The notes under the pieces are model-generated. The model searched no databases. It was not told where the DNA came from and worked only from the letters and a program-made list of their open reading frames with translations. The position numbers were made by a program, and so were the translations under genes. A stretch of 64,000 bases of DNA, from assembly GCF_026625865.1 (NCBI RefSeq), contig NZ_CP113067.1, forward strand, positions 186,001-250,000, read 5' to 3'. Of this stretch, positions 15,211-23,283 are shown piece by piece (position 1 is the first letter of the stretch; every line of letters begins with the position of its first letter). The DNA comes from Microbacterium sp. SL75. Its GTDB lineage: Bacteria; Actinomycetota; Actinomycetes; Actinomycetales; Microbacteriaceae.

Positions 15211-16755
15211 TCAGTCATACCGCCCCTCCGCTCGCCACTCGCCCTCTTCGACCACCAGGAGCCACGCAGCCCCATCGGCGTCCACCACCTGGAACCGGTG
15301 CGCCTTGCGCGCGCGCAAGGCGTCCCACCCCCGCTCGCTGATCGGCCAGGGGCCCGCCCACTCGCTGATGCGGCGTCGCTGCCCCGCGGTCTCGAGAACG
15401 GCGGGCGGAGCGCTCAAGACGTCGCGCTCGCCCACCGTGACCGGAGCCCCCGCGATGTCGGTGACTCCCACCAGACGCGGTTCGGGGTAGACGGTGGCGG
15501 GCAGGGGGTCGGGGAGGCTACCGGGCCACGGCCGCGTCCGCACCTTGTCGGTGACCGCACGATCGCCCCACGGCACGAGCACCTGGCGCTCGGCGAGCCA
15601 GCGCCCGCCGCCGATCGTCGGGGTCACGACTGCGCGGTGTCCGAGCATGGCCTGCACGCGCGAGAGCGCGTGGTGCACACGCTCGTCGGGTCCGGCCCCG
15701 AACAGCCCCTTGGCGTGGTGCGCTGCGGCGTCGACGGCCTCGGGCTCGATGTGCACGCCCGCGACACCGCTGCCGAAGATGCCCTGGGCATCTTCGGCGA
15801 GCTGCCAACGCACGCGGTCGACCACCCCGGCGGCGTCGAACGAGCCGGGGTGCAGCCATACGCGCTCGCTGCGCTCGCCCCGCTCCCCCGAGAGCACGAC
15901 CCGCAGCTCCGTGCAGACGAGGTCGTGCGCACCGAGCTGGGCGATGAACTCCTCGGCGGCCACGCGCATGCCGAATGCGATCTGGTCGGCGAGCTCGAGC
16001 GGAGGTTCGAACGCGACGTCGCGGTGCAGCTCGGGTGGGGGCGTGCGCGGCTCGACCGGTTGGGAGTCGAGCCCTCCGGCGAGCGCATGCAGGCGCACGC
16101 CCCTCTCGCCGAACCGCTCCCGCACCCGCTCGACCTGCAGCCCCGCCAGCTCACCGAGGGTATGCACGCCCAACCGCGACAGCAGGCTGCCGAACTCGTC
16201 GTCTTCGAGGGTCGCGATCGAGAGGGGCGCGAGGAAGGCTCCGGCCCCACCGGGCTCCACGATACGGACGGGATCTTCGACAGCCGCCGTCCGGGCCGCT
16301 TGCTCGGCGGTGAACACCCCGTCGGCGACACTCGCACGCACTCCGGCGAGCCCGTCGTCGTCGAGCTGACGGATCAGCATGCGAGCGGCCTGGAGCTCAC
16401 CGCCGTAGTACCGCGCAGGTCCCCGCGCTCGAAGAGCGCAGAGCCCCGGCCGCACGACCTGAACCCCGGGAGCGCGCTCCTCGATCCGGGCGACCACCGG
16501 GGCGAACGCCCGCGCATCCCGCACCGGGTCGGCCGGCACCACCTGCAGCCCGGGGCACAGCGCCTGCGCGTCACGCCGTTTCTGCCCGCGGCGTACACCC
16601 TGCGCCCGCGCCGCCCACGAACACGCGACGACGATGTTGTGGGCGAACACCGCCACCGCGGCATCCGGTTGAGGAGGACTGACGGCCTCGCTCACGAACG
16701 CCGTGATGGGCCAGTCGGGGAACCACAGCACGAGGCTGCGCGTCGGGGCCCGCAT
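15211..16755 (-). CDS. imuB: ImuB, catalytically dead Y-family polymerase homologue
   Basis: 514 residues. It starts RSLVLWFPDWPITAF, where active Y-family enzymes have an Asp-containing metal site, and lacks the second acidic pair, as expected for ImuB. The middle has the helix-hairpin-helix region (LGVHTLGELAGL) and a little-finger-like domain; the C-terminal tail should bind DnaE2, ImuA and the clamp. Its ATG overlaps the imuA stop in TGATG, so the two are translationally coupled. Acts only as part of the mutasome after DNA damage. Confidence 0.94.
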   Translation of the reverse strand: MRAPTRSLVLWFPDWPITAFVSEAVSPPQPDAAVAVFAHNIVVACSWAARAQGVRRGQKRRDAQALCPGLQVVPADPVRDARAFAPVVARIEERAPGVQVVRPGLCALRARGPARYYGGELQAARMLIRQLDDDGLAGVRASVADGVFTAEQAARTAAVEDPVRIVEPGGAGAFLAPLSIATLEDDEFGSLLSRLGVHTLGELAGLQVERVRERFGERGVRLHALAGGLDSQPVEPRTPPPELHRDVAFEPPLELADQIAFGMRVAAEEFIAQLGAHDLVCTELRVVLSGERGERSERVWLHPGSFDAAGVVDRVRWQLAEDAQGIFGSGVAGVHIEPEAVDAAAHHAKGLFGAGPDERVHHALSRVQAMLGHRAVVTPTIGGGRWLAERQVLVPWGDRAVTDKVRTRPWPGSLPDPLPATVYPEPRLVGVTDIAGAPVTVGERDVLSAPPAVLETAGQRRRISEWAGPWPISERGWDALRARKAHRFQVVDADGAAWLLVVEEGEWRAEGRYD

Positions 16756-17483
16756 CACCCCACCGCCCGCACAGGAAACGCATCGCGCTCGCGCGGGATC
16801 AGACGTTCGGCCGGAGCACCCAGCAGCTCGATCGACCCGTCGGCCGCGGGCAGCAGCATGCGGGCGCGCCTGGCGTTCGGCGAGCGACGGCTGGTCACCG
16901 ATACGGTCAGCTCTCGACCGGCGAGGTACCCGTGCCCCGTGCCGAGCCCCGACCACCGGGGGTCGGCGACATCGATCACGGCTTCGGCCTGGGGCCAGGC
17001 TCCCTGCACGAGCAGCACCGACCCGCGATCGCGCAGACGCGCGGCCAATCGCGTGGTCTCTGCGCCCCCGCGCGCGGCCGTCGACCCCGAGGGAGGGCGC
17101 ACGGCCACCATGGGGAGCACCTCGGTGATCGTCGCCGTCACGGCCAACCACCGGGGGCCCGGATCGGGGATGAAGACGAGACGGTCGAGATCGAGACCGT
17201 ACTTCTCAGCAGCCTCGGCGCCGAGCTCGGGCATGCCGATCACCCCGCACCAGGCCCCCTCTTGGGAGGGACGGGCCATGAGCGCCAGCAGAAGAGAGGC
17301 CGATCGGGCCAGCGCGTACGCCGACCCCGATCGCAGACCCCCACCGGGCAGCAACGGCGAGAACGCCGGGTGCGTCGGCAGAACGGGGGCGTCCATGCGG
17401 CGCCCCTGCATGCGCTCGAGGCGATCGCGCAACGCATGGATATCGGGTACGGCCTGTACCTGGTCTCTCACGATCGCCCTCAC
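16755..17483 (-). CDS. imuA: ImuA', RecA-like accessory factor of the mutasome
   Basis: 242 residues from GTG 17483 (244 if the GTG at 17489 is used). Resembles the N-terminal part of RecA: LLPGGGLRSGSAYALARSAS replaces a proper Walker A, followed by WCGVIGMPELG and VFIPDPGPRWLA; weak sequence conservation is usual for this protein. GTG 17483 is preferred because it lies exactly at the predicted transcription start of the LexA-controlled promoter; 17489 directly abuts the -10 box. First gene of the SOS operon. Confidence 0.88.
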   Translation of the reverse strand: MRAIVRDQVQAVPDIHALRDRLERMQGRRMDAPVLPTHPAFSPLLPGGGLRSGSAYALARSASLLLALMARPSQEGAWCGVIGMPELGAEAAEKYGLDLDRLVFIPDPGPRWLAVTATITEVLPMVAVRPPSGSTAARGGAETTRLAARLRDRGSVLLVQGAWPQAEAVIDVADPRWSGLGTGHGYLAGRELTVSVTSRRSPNARRARMLLPAADGSIELLGAPAERLIPRERDAFPVRAVG

Positions 17484-17489
17484 TCCCAC

Positions 17490-17518
17490 AGGTTAGAACA
17501 TCTGTTCGATGACCTCAA
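17490..17518 (-). promoter_or_regulatory. LexA-controlled promoter of imuA-imuB-dnaE2
   Basis: TTGAGG (-35), 17-nt spacer, TAACCT (-10). The spacer contains GAAC-AGAT-GTTC, an exact match to the actinobacterial SOS box core GAAC-N4-GTTC, so LexA would block RNA polymerase directly. Confidence 0.85.
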
Positions 17519-17638
17519 TCCCTGTGGGTCGAAGATACGATCGACCTCCGACATTGCACAGAAAGCCCCGGCCTTGCGGCCGAACGGGCACGCCGACCCC
17601 CGGCATCCCACCGATGACGACCCCGCACGGGCGTCGCC

Positions 17639-17959
17639 TCAGACCAGATCGGCCGTCGCGGCGATCCGCGCGAACCCTCCCTGCTGCAGCACGACGGCGG
17701 TATTCGCCATGAGCTCGACCGCCGTACGGGTCACCGTCCCGAGCCCCGCGATCTCTCCGCTCAGGTCGAAGGTGCGCGTGGCATCCAGCACCACCGTCAC
17801 GTCGTAGCCGAGGTTGCCGGCCATGCGTGCCGTCGTCTCGACGCACATGTTCGTCTGTATGCCGCAGATCACCAGCTCCCGGATGCCGCGCTCGCGCAGC
17901 CACGCGTGCAGATCGGGATCGCCGTAGAACGCCGAGTTGACGTTCTTCGACGCACCCAC
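17639..17959 (-). pseudogene. 5'-truncated isochorismatase-family hydrolase
   Basis: Only the C-terminal half of the family is present (about 107 of about 180-200 residues). The catalytic Lys (SKNVNSAF) and Cys (GIQTNMCVETTARMAG) remain, but the N-terminal beta strand with the catalytic Asp is missing. The reading frame upstream runs into the HNH endonuclease gene in a different frame, where no isochorismatase-like sequence can be read. Loss of the N-terminal half by deletion is the simplest explanation. A GTG at 17959 could still start a short product. Confidence 0.75.
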
Positions 17960-17979
17960 GAGGGACGCCGGTGCCGGGC

Positions 17980-18477
17980 TCAGGCCGCAAGCGCCAGATA
18001 CGGCTCCCAGCGCGGGTCGCTCTTGTCCACACCTCGCACGGTCCACGACGAACCCCGCGGGGGCGCCGGCACCAACCGCAGCTCCCAGCGCATCTCCTGC
18101 GGAGTGCGATCGCCCTTGACGTTGTTGCAGAGCAGACAACAGGCCACGAGGTTCTCCCACGTGTCCTTGCCGCCCCGCGAACGGGGAAGCACGTGATCGA
18201 TCGTCGACGCCGCTTTACCGCAGTACCCGCAGCGGTGCGCGTCGCGGCGCAGGACCCCGCGACGGGTGACCGGGACCTGGCGGGCACCCGGCACCCGCAC
18301 ATAACGCGTCAGAATGATCACCGCCGGACGATCGTAGGTTCCGCGGGCGGCCCAGACCGGGTCCTCGTCGACGCTCTCGATGACCGTGGCCTTGTCGTTC
18401 ATGACGAGCACGAGGGCTCGCTTGAAGGACACGACCGCGAGGGGCTCGTAGCCCGCGTTCAGCACCAGTGTGCGCAT
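17980..18477 (-). CDS. HNH endonuclease
   Basis: 165 residues. The C-terminal half has the HNH fold: zinc pair CGYCG, core STIDHVLPRSRGG, NLVACCLLCNNVKGDRTP with the second CxxC. The first 70 residues (LVLNAGYEPLAVVSFKRALVLV) are typical of a widely conserved actinobacterial HNH family that is chromosomal rather than phage-borne. Cleaves DNA; physiological role unknown. Good ribosome site (GAGAGGACG). It abuts the truncated isochorismatase. Confidence 0.9.
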   Translation of the reverse strand: MRTLVLNAGYEPLAVVSFKRALVLVMNDKATVIESVDEDPVWAARGTYDRPAVIILTRYVRVPGARQVPVTRRGVLRRDAHRCGYCGKAASTIDHVLPRSRGGKDTWENLVACCLLCNNVKGDRTPQEMRWELRLVPAPPRGSSWTVRGVDKSDPRWEPYLALAA

Positions 18478-18552
18478 TTCTCGTCCTCTCGAATGGCCGA
18501 GACGGCTTCTCGGATGTTCGACTCGCGACGACGGCAGGCCCGAAAGGGTATG

Positions 18553-18581
18553 AAAAAGGCGCTGCCTAGACAGACAGCGCC
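18553..18581 (-). terminator. Rho-independent terminator upstream of the HNH gene
   Basis: GGCGCTG/CAGCGCC stem, 10-nt loop, followed on the minus strand by TTTTT. It closes a very short transcription unit that starts near 18720. Confidence 0.75.
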
Positions 18582-18679
18582 TGAGAAGTCGCGGCGGGGC
18601 CGCGGCATCCGATCACACGATGCCGAAGAACGAGCAGCCCGAGCGCATCCATGGTGCGGATGCGCGGGCTGGTGTTCAT
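18566..18679 (-). CDS. Possible 37-residue leader peptide
   Basis: ATG preceded by GAAGGGA at a suitable distance; starts MNTSPRIRTMDALGLLVLRHRV. Its stop codon falls inside the loop of the terminator hairpin, so ribosome position could influence hairpin formation. A -10 box TAGCCT lies at 18715-18720. No family recognised; it may be an attenuation leader for the HNH gene or part of a small RNA. Confidence 0.35.
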   Translation of the reverse strand: MNTSPRIRTMDALGLLVLRHRVIGCRGPAATSQALSV

Positions 18680-18762
18680 CGGCTGGTCCCTTCGGTTCTT
18701 CCGACGTCGGTGACAGGCTAACCCACCACGACACGCCCGGGGTCGGCCGAGGGGGCAAACGG

Positions 18763-18802
18763 AAAGCGGCGTGTCGGAGAACGATGTCCTCCGCCACGCC
18801 GC
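18763..18802 (-). terminator. Terminator of the M23 peptidase gene
   Basis: 14-bp stem (one mismatch) GCGGCGTG.CGGAG / CTCCG.CACGCCGC with a 9-nt loop followed by TTT on the minus strand. Confidence 0.75.
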
Positions 18803-18815
18803 CCCGTCAGAAGAA

Positions 18816-19736
18816 TCAGCCGGCGTTCTGCTGCAGCCAGGCGTAAGGATCGACGACCGAGCCGTTGATGTGCACCTCGAAGTGGAGGTGATTGGCGGTC
18901 GAGCTGCCCGTCGACCCGACCAGGCCGATGAGCTGACCGGGGGCGACGGTCTGGCCGGCCTGCACCTGACGGCTGCCGTAGGTCATGTGGCCGTACGTGG
19001 TCGATACCTTCTGGCCGTTGATTACGTGCTCGATCACGATCGCGACACCGTATCCGCCGTAGCTCTCCTGCGAGACGCTGACGACTCCACCGGCGGCGGC
19101 GAAGATGGGCTGACCGCCGGGAGCGAGCAGGTCGACACCCTGGTGATAGCCGGAATCCCACAGACCACGACCGAGGGTGTAGCTCGTGAGGGGCCAGCGC
19201 ACCTCGCCCGATCCGGGTGCGGTCATGTTGAGGTCGATGGAGCTCACCGAGGTCGACGCCTTCGAGGCGTTGGCGGCGAGCTGGCGGGCGCGCTCGGCGG
19301 CGGCGGCGGCTGCTGCCTCTTGATCCTTCTTCTTCTGGATCTCGTCAGCCGTGGTGGCCGAGTAGCTGCTGCGGTCGAGGGTCTCAGCGGCGGCGTCGGA
19401 CGCCACGACCAGCGACTGGTTGTCGGCAGCCGACATCTCTTGCAACGTCATGGTCTCGGCGGCCGGCATGGTCGCGGCGTAGGCGGGGATCGCGACGGTC
19501 GCGACGAGGCCGGCGACCATCGAGAGGATCACCGCGCTGCGCAGCGGTTTGCCGACACGGCGAGGCGACGATGCGCCTCGAGCGGGGGTGGGGCGAACAA
19601 CCGGAGCAGTCGTGAGGGGCGCGGTCTGCAGAGCGCGGCTCGTCGGTCGGGTCACCGCGGCACGAGTGCTCTTGCGGGTGGGTTCCGTCGCGGTGCCTTC
19701 GGGTAGGTCCGCTGCGGGCTCGTTGTGTTCAGCCAA
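18816..19736 (-). CDS. Secreted M23-family peptidoglycan peptidase
   Basis: 306 residues. A long basic cytosolic N-terminus (about 75 residues) leads to a transmembrane or signal segment (AVILSMVAGLVATVAIPAYA), then an Ala/Lys-rich helical stretch and a C-terminal LytM domain with zinc ligands in YHQGVDLLAP and HLHFEVHING. Cuts peptide cross-bridges during wall remodelling; the N-terminus suggests export or anchoring by the Sec or Tat route. TTG 19736 is chosen because GGAGGAA precedes it and upstream frame shows no wall-enzyme features. Confidence 0.88.
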   Translation of the reverse strand: MAEHNEPAADLPEGTATEPTRKSTRAAVTRPTSRALQTAPLTTAPVVRPTPARGASSPRRVGKPLRSAVILSMVAGLVATVAIPAYAATMPAAETMTLQEMSAADNQSLVVASDAAAETLDRSSYSATTADEIQKKKDQEAAAAAAAERARQLAANASKASTSVSSIDLNMTAPGSGEVRWPLTSYTLGRGLWDSGYHQGVDLLAPGGQPIFAAAGGVVSVSQESYGGYGVAIVIEHVINGQKVSTTYGHMTYGSRQVQAGQTVAPGQLIGLVGSTGSSTANHLHFEVHINGSVVDPYAWLQQNAG

Positions 19737-19975
19737 AGTTCCTCCGGCGCCTCTGCGTCTTCGGGGACGCTGGCTCGTCAGCACTCGAATACGGGGCACG
19801 ATGTGCGGGCTGGGCCCTGCGCGGACGACGAGCCGATGAGGCAAACCGCGAGGGGTCCGACGGCGGGCTTCTCACCTGTGGACTTTCTGAGGCTACCCGA
19901 AGATAACGAACAAGTCACGCTCCGGTAACCGCTCCCAGGCGATGCTCGGCCCGACCTTGCGGAAAGCGGCCGAGC
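19737..19975. other. Leader of the M23 gene and dtxR 3' flank
   Basis: A TAGCCT hexamer near 19890-19896 on the minus strand suggests a 5' leader of over 140 nt before the M23 gene. Such genes often carry a c-di-AMP riboswitch in actinobacteria, but I could not find its conserved GGGGAA and GGGTGAA blocks. No gene seen. Confidence 0.35.
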
Positions 19976-20674
19976 TCAGTCCTCGGCGACCAGGAAGATG
20001 TGCGAGGCCACCTCGACGGGCAGTTCGAGCCCCTCGTCGACGCCGTCCATCTGGATGAGGACGTATCCCTCGTTGAAGCGGTAGTCACCGCGGGCGCCCG
20101 GCAGGACGCCGGCAGCCTTGAGCTGCTGCAGCAGCTCGGGATCGACCTGAGCGGGCTCGGCGAGCCGGCGAACCGTACCCGTGATGGGGGCGCCCGCATC
20201 CGTCAGCTTGCGGACCAGACCGATCACTCCGTCGTCGAAGGTGGCGCTCGCTGCGTCGCCGAGCTGATCGAGACCCGGGATCGGGTTGCCGTACGGCGAC
20301 TCGGTGGGGTGGCCGAGGAGCTCGACGAGCCGACGCTCCACCTGCTCGCTCATCACGTGCTCCCAACGGCAGGCCTCATCGTGCACGTACGCCCAGTCGA
20401 GACCGATGACGTCGCTGAGCAGACGCTCGGCGAGCCGGTGCTTGCGCATGACGTCGACGGCCTTCTGACGGCCGGAGTCCGTCAGCTCGAGGCGGCGGTC
20501 TTCCGACACGACCACGAGACCGTCGCGCTCCATGCGACCGACCGTCTGAGAGACGGTGGGTCCCGAATGCCCCAGGCGCTCGGAGATGCGCGCGCGCAGC
20601 GGCACGATCTTTTCCTCTTCGAGTTCGAGGATCGTACGCAGATACATCTCGGTGGTGTCGATCAGGTCGGTCAT
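19976..20674 (-). CDS. DtxR/IdeR-family metal-dependent repressor
   Basis: 232 residues. N-terminal winged helix (TTEMYLRTILELEEE, HSGPTVSQTVGRMERDGLV), dimerisation/metal domain with HKHRLAERLL-type, DEACRWEHVMS and GHPTESPYGNPIPG motifs, and a C-terminal SH3-like domain. All match IdeR/DtxR, although manganese-responsive MntR-like use is not excluded. Binds Fe(II) or Mn(II) and represses uptake genes. Monocistronic, divergent from serC with about 100 nt between. Confidence 0.92.
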   Translation of the reverse strand: MTDLIDTTEMYLRTILELEEEKIVPLRARISERLGHSGPTVSQTVGRMERDGLVVVSEDRRLELTDSGRQKAVDVMRKHRLAERLLSDVIGLDWAYVHDEACRWEHVMSEQVERRLVELLGHPTESPYGNPIPGLDQLGDAASATFDDGVIGLVRKLTDAGAPITGTVRRLAEPAQVDPELLQQLKAAGVLPGARGDYRFNEGYVLIQMDGVDEGLELPVEVASHIFLVAED

Positions 20675-20773
20675 TCGGGTGTCCTCGATCTCGCGCGGCA
20701 AGTCCTCCCAGCCTACCGACCCCCTCCGACATGAGCGCGGGCGGCGTCCGAGGGTGACCCTAGAATCGGTGCC

Positions 20774-21895
20774 ATGTCGCACGTGGAACTGCCCGCCGAT
20801 CTCCTGCCCGCCGACGGTCGCTTCGGGTGCGGCCCCTCGAAGGTGCGCGGTGCGCAGCTCGAGGCCCTCGTCACCCGCGGTGCGTCGATCCTCGGAACCT
20901 CGCACCGCCAGGCACCGGTGAAGAACCTCGTCGCCACCACGCGCGAGCGCCTGTCGCAGCTGTTCCGTCTGCCCGAGGGGTACGAGATCATCCTCGGCAA
21001 CGGCGGGTCGACGGCCTTCTGGGATGCCGCCGCGTTCGGGCTCATCGAGAACCGCAGCCAGAACCTCGTCTTCGGTGAGTTCGGCGGCAAGTTCGCCTCG
21101 GCGGCCGCCGCCCCGTGGCTGCAGGCACCCGACGTGCGCAAGGTCGAGCCCGGTACGCGCTCGGCGGCCGAGGCCGTCGCCGGCGTCGACGTCTACGCCT
21201 GGCCGCACAACGAGACCTCGACGGGGGTGGCCGCCCCGATCCGGCGCGTGGAGGCGGATGCCGGAGCCCTCACCGTCATCGACGCGACCAGCGCCGCGGG
21301 AGGCATCGACTTCGATGTGGCACAGGCGGACGTCTACTACTTCGCGCCCCAGAAGAACCTCGGCTCCGACGGAGGGCTCTGGTACGCCGCTGTCTCGCCC
21401 GCCGCCATCGAGCGGATCGAGCGGATCGCGGCATCCGGCCGCTACATCCCCGAGTTCCTCAGCCTGAAGAACGCGCTCGACAACTCGCGTCTCGAGCAGA
21501 CGCTCAACACCCCTGCTCTCGCGACGCTCCTGCTCCTCGACGACCAGCTCGGATGGATCCTCGACAACGGCGGCCTCTCGTGGGCCGGCGCCCGAACCGC
21601 CGAATCGTCCGGCGCTCTCTACGAGTGGGCCGATGCGAGCGCGGTGGCGACTCCCTTCGTGAAGGATCCCGCCGACCGCTCCCCCGTGGTCGTCACGATC
21701 GACTTCGACGACAGCATCGACGCCGCGGCGATCGCCAAGAGCCTGCGCGCGAACGGCATCGTCGACACCGAGCCGTACCGGAAGCTCGGCCGCAACCAGC
21801 TGCGCATCGCGACCTTCGTCTCGATCGAGCCCGAGGATGTGCGCCGCCTCATCGGCGCGATCGACTATACGATCGAGCGCCTGCCGCAGGCTTGA
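20774..21895 (+). CDS. serC: Phosphoserine aminotransferase
   Basis: 373 residues, the long actinobacterial form beginning LPADGRFGCGPSKVR. PLP lysine is K194 in FAPQKNLGSDGGLW; NNSRLEQTLNTPA and RIATFVSIEPEDV are also typical. Converts 3-phosphohydroxypyruvate to phosphoserine in serine synthesis. TAGAAT ends 7 nt before the ATG, so the message is probably leaderless. A strong terminator follows. Confidence 0.96.
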   Translation: MSHVELPADLLPADGRFGCGPSKVRGAQLEALVTRGASILGTSHRQAPVKNLVATTRERLSQLFRLPEGYEIILGNGGSTAFWDAAAFGLIENRSQNLVFGEFGGKFASAAAAPWLQAPDVRKVEPGTRSAAEAVAGVDVYAWPHNETSTGVAAPIRRVEADAGALTVIDATSAAGGIDFDVAQADVYYFAPQKNLGSDGGLWYAAVSPAAIERIERIAASGRYIPEFLSLKNALDNSRLEQTLNTPALATLLLLDDQLGWILDNGGLSWAGARTAESSGALYEWADASAVATPFVKDPADRSPVVVTIDFDDSIDAAAIAKSLRANGIVDTEPYRKLGRNQLRIATFVSIEPEDVRRLIGAIDYTIERLPQA

Positions 21896-21906
21896 GCTGA
21901 CAAGAA

Positions 21907-21940
21907 CGAAGGCCGTCCCGCACCAGCGGGACGGCCTTCG
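21907..21940. terminator. Bidirectional terminator after serC
   Basis: Perfect 15-bp stem CGAAGGCCGTCCCGC and its complement with loop ACCA. It serves serC and, in reverse, the DUF3027 gene. Confidence 0.85.
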
Positions 21941-21953
21941 TCATGAGCGGCGG

Positions 21954-22526
21954 TCAGTAGCTGCGATCGCCCTCGTCGTAGTCGTCGTCATCGGAGTCTT
22001 CGTCGTCCGAGTCGACATCTTCGTCCGAGTCGACATCGTCGTCCGCGCCGTCGAACTCGTCGATGTCGACGCCGTCGAGGTCTCCCGCGTGGAAGCGCGC
22101 CTTCGGCTCGTCGTCGTCTTCGTCGTCCTCATCGTCGTCGTCCGGCTCGTCATCGTCCGGCTCGTCTTCGTCGGTGTCGTCGTCCTCGACGACCGCAGCG
22201 ACCTGGGCCGCCTGGTACTCCGCCAGACGAGTCGCCCACGGCACCCAGTCGGGGGCCAACAGAGCGCCGTCGCCGGGCAGCAGTTCCACCTCGAGCACGG
22301 TCGGCTCGGAGCCGTCCACGACGGCCACGGTGACCGTCCAGAACCAGCCCGGGTAGCCCGCGAGCCGGGTGTGGAAGCGCAGCGAGACCGCTCCGCCTTC
22401 CTCCGCGGTGTATCCGGCTGCGGGGCCGACGGTGTCGGCCGGGGTGATCTCGTGCAGGGCGGCGAGCGCGAGGTCGTGGGCGCCGGTCAGGCGCTCATCG
22501 ACGGGCTGCTCAGGCTTCGAAGTCAT
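21954..22526 (-). CDS. DUF3027 protein with highly acidic tail
   Basis: 190 residues. The first 110 carry the DUF3027 fold (AHDLALAALHEIT, YPGWFWTVTVAVVDG, WVPWATRLAEYQA); the last 75 are almost entirely Asp/Glu/Pro/Ser, a polyelectrolyte tail that could mimic DNA or contact basic proteins. The family is restricted to actinobacteria and of unknown function. The start overlaps the cold-shock gene stop by 17 nt, and this pairing recurs in the group. Confidence 0.88.
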   Translation of the reverse strand: MTSKPEQPVDERLTGAHDLALAALHEITPADTVGPAAGYTAEEGGAVSLRFHTRLAGYPGWFWTVTVAVVDGSEPTVLEVELLPGDGALLAPDWVPWATRLAEYQAAQVAAVVEDDDTDEDEPDDDEPDDDDEDDEDDDEPKARFHAGDLDGVDIDEFDGADDDVDSDEDVDSDDEDSDDDDYDEGDRSY

Positions 22527-22893
22527 CGGCGACCTTGCGCAGGACCGCGGCGATCTTCTGCGCGTGCGGAGCGTTGGGGTAGCGACCGCGTCGCAGGTCC
22601 CCTCCGATACCGTCGAGCAGCTTGACGAGGTCTTCGACGATGATCGCCATGTCGTCGGCGGGCTTGCGCGAGCGCTTCGACAGGCTCACGGGAGCATCGA
22701 GAACGCGCACCGACAGCGCCTGCAGACCGCGCTTTCCATCGGCGACCCCGAATTCGAGGCGCGTCCCGGCCTTCGGTCCGGGGGCTCCGGCGGGCAGGGC
22801 GGTTGCGTGCAGGAACACGTCCTGGCCGTCATCGGTGACGATGAAGCCGAAGCCCTTCTCGTCGTCGTAGAACCTGACCTTGCCGGTGGGCAT
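22510..22893 (-). CDS. Cold-shock-domain protein with C-terminal extension
   Basis: 127 residues. N-terminal cold-shock fold with RNP1 KGFGFI and RNP2 DVFLHAT; residues 68-127 are an extension that ends in a helical KIAAVLRKVADDF segment not found in small CspA proteins. Binds single-stranded RNA or DNA. ATG 22893 is used, with GAGGTG in front; a GTG six bases upstream is the alternative. Translationally coupled to the DUF3027 gene. Confidence 0.92.
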   Translation of the reverse strand: MPTGKVRFYDDEKGFGFIVTDDGQDVFLHATALPAGAPGPKAGTRLEFGVADGKRGLQALSVRVLDAPVSLSKRSRKPADDMAIIVEDLVKLLDGIGGDLRRGRYPNAPHAQKIAAVLRKVADDFEA

Positions 22894-23000
22894 GGACACC
22901 TCGCTGGATGAGTGCGCGGAAAGCGCGGCGGAACGCGGGACCCGAACGGATCCCGGTCTTCCAGCCTACGGCACCGCCGCCAGGCGGTAGGCTGAGCCCG

Positions 23001-23279
23001 ATGAGCACCCGCACCTCCGGTGGCAGCACACCGGGCGACGACGTCCCCGTCCGCCGCATCGACCGCATTCTCGCGTTCATGTCGCTGGGCCTTCTCGCGC
23101 TGTCGATCGTGTGCTTCTTCGCCATCATCATCGGCTCCAGTTCCGGAGCCGACATGGGTTCCGGCGTCTGGCCCGTCATCGGCCTCCTCGTCTACGTCGC
23201 TCCCCCGGTGGCATTCGCGTGCCTCCTCGCCGTGCTCATCATGAGCTTCATCCGAAGGGCCAAGGCCAACAAGGCCTGA
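23001..23279 (+). CDS. Small two-helix membrane protein
   Basis: 92 residues: 22 polar residues, transmembrane helix about 23-45, short loop with GSSSGADMGSG, helix about 55-82, basic tail RRAKANKA. Positive residues place both ends inside. TAGGCT 7 nt before the ATG indicates a leaderless mRNA. It lies 4 nt from the helicase-associated gene, so probably in one operon. Function unknown. Confidence 0.75.
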   Translation: MSTRTSGGSTPGDDVPVRRIDRILAFMSLGLLALSIVCFFAIIIGSSSGADMGSGVWPVIGLLVYVAPPVAFACLLAVLIMSFIRRAKANKA

Positions 23280-23283
23280 CGAC

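Noticed and set aside
17639..18160. Isochorismatase starting at 18160
   Set aside because: The extra N-terminal part is the HNH gene in another frame and shows none of the family's strands or the catalytic Asp.
19737..19930. c-di-AMP (ydaO) riboswitch before the M23 peptidase gene
   Set aside because: Position and target are attractive, but the conserved sequence blocks could not be found on inspection.
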